A stretch of 7,431 nt of DNA from an uncultured Lachnospiraceae bacterium. Its GTDB lineage: Bacteria; Bacillota_A; Clostridia; Lachnospirales; Lachnospiraceae. A program made the translations under genes and the position numbers. Below the pieces are notes generated by a model. That model was not told the origin of the DNA and ran no database searches. It saw nothing but the letters and a program-made list of their open reading frames with translations. Of the stretch, positions 6,693 through 7,431 are shown piece by piece. Where the stretch lies: the NCBI GenBank assembly GCA_910577835.1, contig CAJTOU010000088.1, positions 1 to 7,431 of the forward strand, written 5' to 3'. The stretch's first letter is position 1. Each line of letters starts with the position of its first letter.

Positions 6693-7118
6693 TCAAAATG
6701 AAATAGCACAACAGGTTAATTTATTTCCATGAAACCTTACAAACCCAATAACAAGTGTAACAAAGCCGTCTTTTGGAAGATAATGCGGCAGTTTACAGTC
6801 CCCAAAAACACATTTTCTTTTCCCTGCAAGGTTCAGCAGCCCAAAGAACGATTGAAAACTGCAGTCCACTTCTTTTAATATCTGTTGTGCCATATTTGAA
6901 TTTAACAATTTATAGTTTTCAGATGATTTTAAAAGTGTGTAATTTTTTTGGTAATTTAAATATTTACCCTCTGTAAAGTAATATTGTCTTACATTGTAGA
7001 CTGCTTGGTTCGTAAGATTTTTTGCTATATGGCGGAGTTCCCTCATTGATTTGTAACCTTTCTTTGTAAGATATTTTACCTGCTGCTTTATGGTAAGATA
7101 CATAGTGTTTTCTTCCAT
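6693..7118 (-). pseudogene. tnpB: Truncated IS605-family tnpB (OrfB), N-terminal third only
   Basis: The 141-residue frame matches the N-terminal domain of clostridial IS605/IS1341-type TnpB proteins as I know them: MYLTIKQQVKYLTKKGY at 6-22, LRHIAKNLTNQAVYNVRQYYFTEGKYLNY in the 28-56 region, LNSNMAQQILKEVDCSF at 72-88, and CKLPHYLPKDGFVTLVIGFVR at 108-128. After GNKL (131-134) the similarity stops and a TGA follows seven codons later. Full TnpB proteins are about 350-400 residues. The RuvC-like catalytic residues and the zinc finger lie in the missing part, so no nuclease activity is expected. Met6 (7101-7103), preceded by GGAAG, fits the usual family start better than Met1, whose upstream TAGGGA/TCCCTA inverted repeat could fold over the start region. 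No TnpA gene is present. The remnant is most likely dead mobile DNA at the edge of the glycan locus. Confidence 0.8.
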
Positions 7119-7166
7119 AAGATTTAGGGAGATTCCCTATATATTTATTCTATTATATATTTTAAT

Positions 7167-7181
7167 AAGATACTATATCTT
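7167..7181. repeat. Short AT-rich inverted repeat upstream of the tnpB remnant
   Basis: AAGATA and TATCTT flank a 3-base centre. Six-base arms of this composition are common by chance. It is noted only because it lies between the strong hairpin and the tnpB start, where a promoter or element-end structure could be expected. Confidence 0.2.
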
Positions 7182-7221
7182 TTAGTTAATTTTCTTCCAT
7201 ATTTGATTTTGTAAACCTGAC

Positions 7222-7261
7222 GCCATTCATCCCATGGTCTAAAGAACATGGGATGAATGGC
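7222..7261. repeat. Perfect 15-bp inverted repeat with 10-nt loop, likely element-end hairpin
   Basis: GCCATTCATCCCATG (7222-7236) is exactly complementary in reverse to 7247-7261, around the loop at 7237-7246. The strands pair with no mismatch and pairing stops abruptly outside. There is no T-run on either side, so it does not look like a terminator. It lies about 100 bp upstream of the tnpB remnant, where IS200/IS605-family elements carry a left-end subterminal hairpin recognised as single-stranded DNA. That assignment is inference, because the arms are longer and more perfect than the usual element hairpin. Confidence 0.7.
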
Positions 7262-7333
7262 TGATATCTTATAAAGCATTCCCAAATTTTCTGCTCAAAT
7301 CAACCACCAAAGTAGTATCACAAACAATCTTGA

Positions 7334-7431
7334 CTACTCTATATCTTCATCAAAATACCCCTCTGCTTTTACAAATTCACTTCCTGGGTCTATCCCCCAA
7401 TCACTTAAAGCAGCTCCACCCCAATCACTTA
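7334..7431 (-). CDS. C-terminal end of an unidentified acidic protein with octapeptide repeats
   Basis: The last 31 codons of a minus-strand frame enter from the right edge and stop at TAG (7334-7336). The tail contains LSDWG twice, eight residues apart (the leucine of the first copy is cut by the window edge), then DPGSEFVKAEGYF and the acidic end DEDIE. The DNA repeat CCCCAATCACTTA occurs at 7395-7407 and 7419-7431 with a 24-bp period, so more copies may lie outside the window. No family recognised. That it codes is supported by the in-frame repeat, the non-random composition and the clean stop, but with so little sequence this stays tentative. It ends 72 bp before the perfect inverted repeat and does not appear interrupted by the element. 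Confidence 0.5.
   Translation of the reverse strand, partial: SDWGGAALSDWGIDPGSEFVKAEGYFDEDIE

Noticed and set aside
7222..7261. Bidirectional transcription terminator
   Set aside because: The stem is strong, but neither side has a T-run, and the adjacent gene stop is 72 bp away. An element-end or REP-like hairpin fits better.
7395..7431. Start of a CRISPR array at the right edge
   Set aside because: Two 13-bp copies with a 24-bp period are too short and too close for CRISPR repeats and spacers, and they are in frame with an acidic protein tail.

Overview
The window looks like part of a surface-polysaccharide biosynthesis locus from a low-GC Gram-positive bacterium, most likely a Clostridia member of the Lachnospiraceae type. 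The reasons are strong AAAGGAGG/AGGAGG ribosome binding sites, AT-rich spacers, sigma-A-type promoters, and protein sequences that read like clostridial homologues. No tools were used, so the taxonomic call is inference. Every gene I can support lies on the minus strand, so transcription runs from high to low coordinates.

In transcription order, the right end (7431 to about 6190) is an accessory edge. It holds the last 31 codons of an unidentified acidic protein carrying an octapeptide tandem repeat. Next come a perfect 15-bp inverted repeat, the N-terminal third of an IS605-family TnpB that has lost its catalytic half, about 230 bp of gene-poor AT-rich DNA with a likely terminator, and two very small putative membrane-peptide frames.

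The central block (about 6134 to 979) is an apparent operon behind a sigma-A-like promoter. Its genes are a nucleotidyltransferase-fold protein with a GTG start, a UDP-glucuronate 4-epimerase-type short-chain dehydrogenase, a GT4 glycosyltransferase, and a Wzx-type lipid-linked oligosaccharide flippase. The last two overlap by 10 bp. A spacer of 397 bp follows, with a good extended -10 promoter and a possible leader hairpin. It leads into a GT2 glycosyltransferase that runs off the left edge after 193 codons.

Together the genes fit assembly and export of a capsule, exopolysaccharide or wall glycan. The epimerase would supply an epimerised nucleotide sugar (UDP-galacturonate is the best guess). 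The GT4 and GT2 enzymes would add sugars to a lipid-linked repeat unit, and Wzx would flip that unit across the membrane. The role of the nucleotidyltransferase-like protein is open.

I did not find a clearly new multi-gene system. The points most worth checking are the decayed TnpB element with its perfect hairpin, the pair of tiny membrane-peptide frames ending in SFxxRQ, the octapeptide repeat at the right edge, and short tandem-duplicated linkers inside two neighbouring enzymes.
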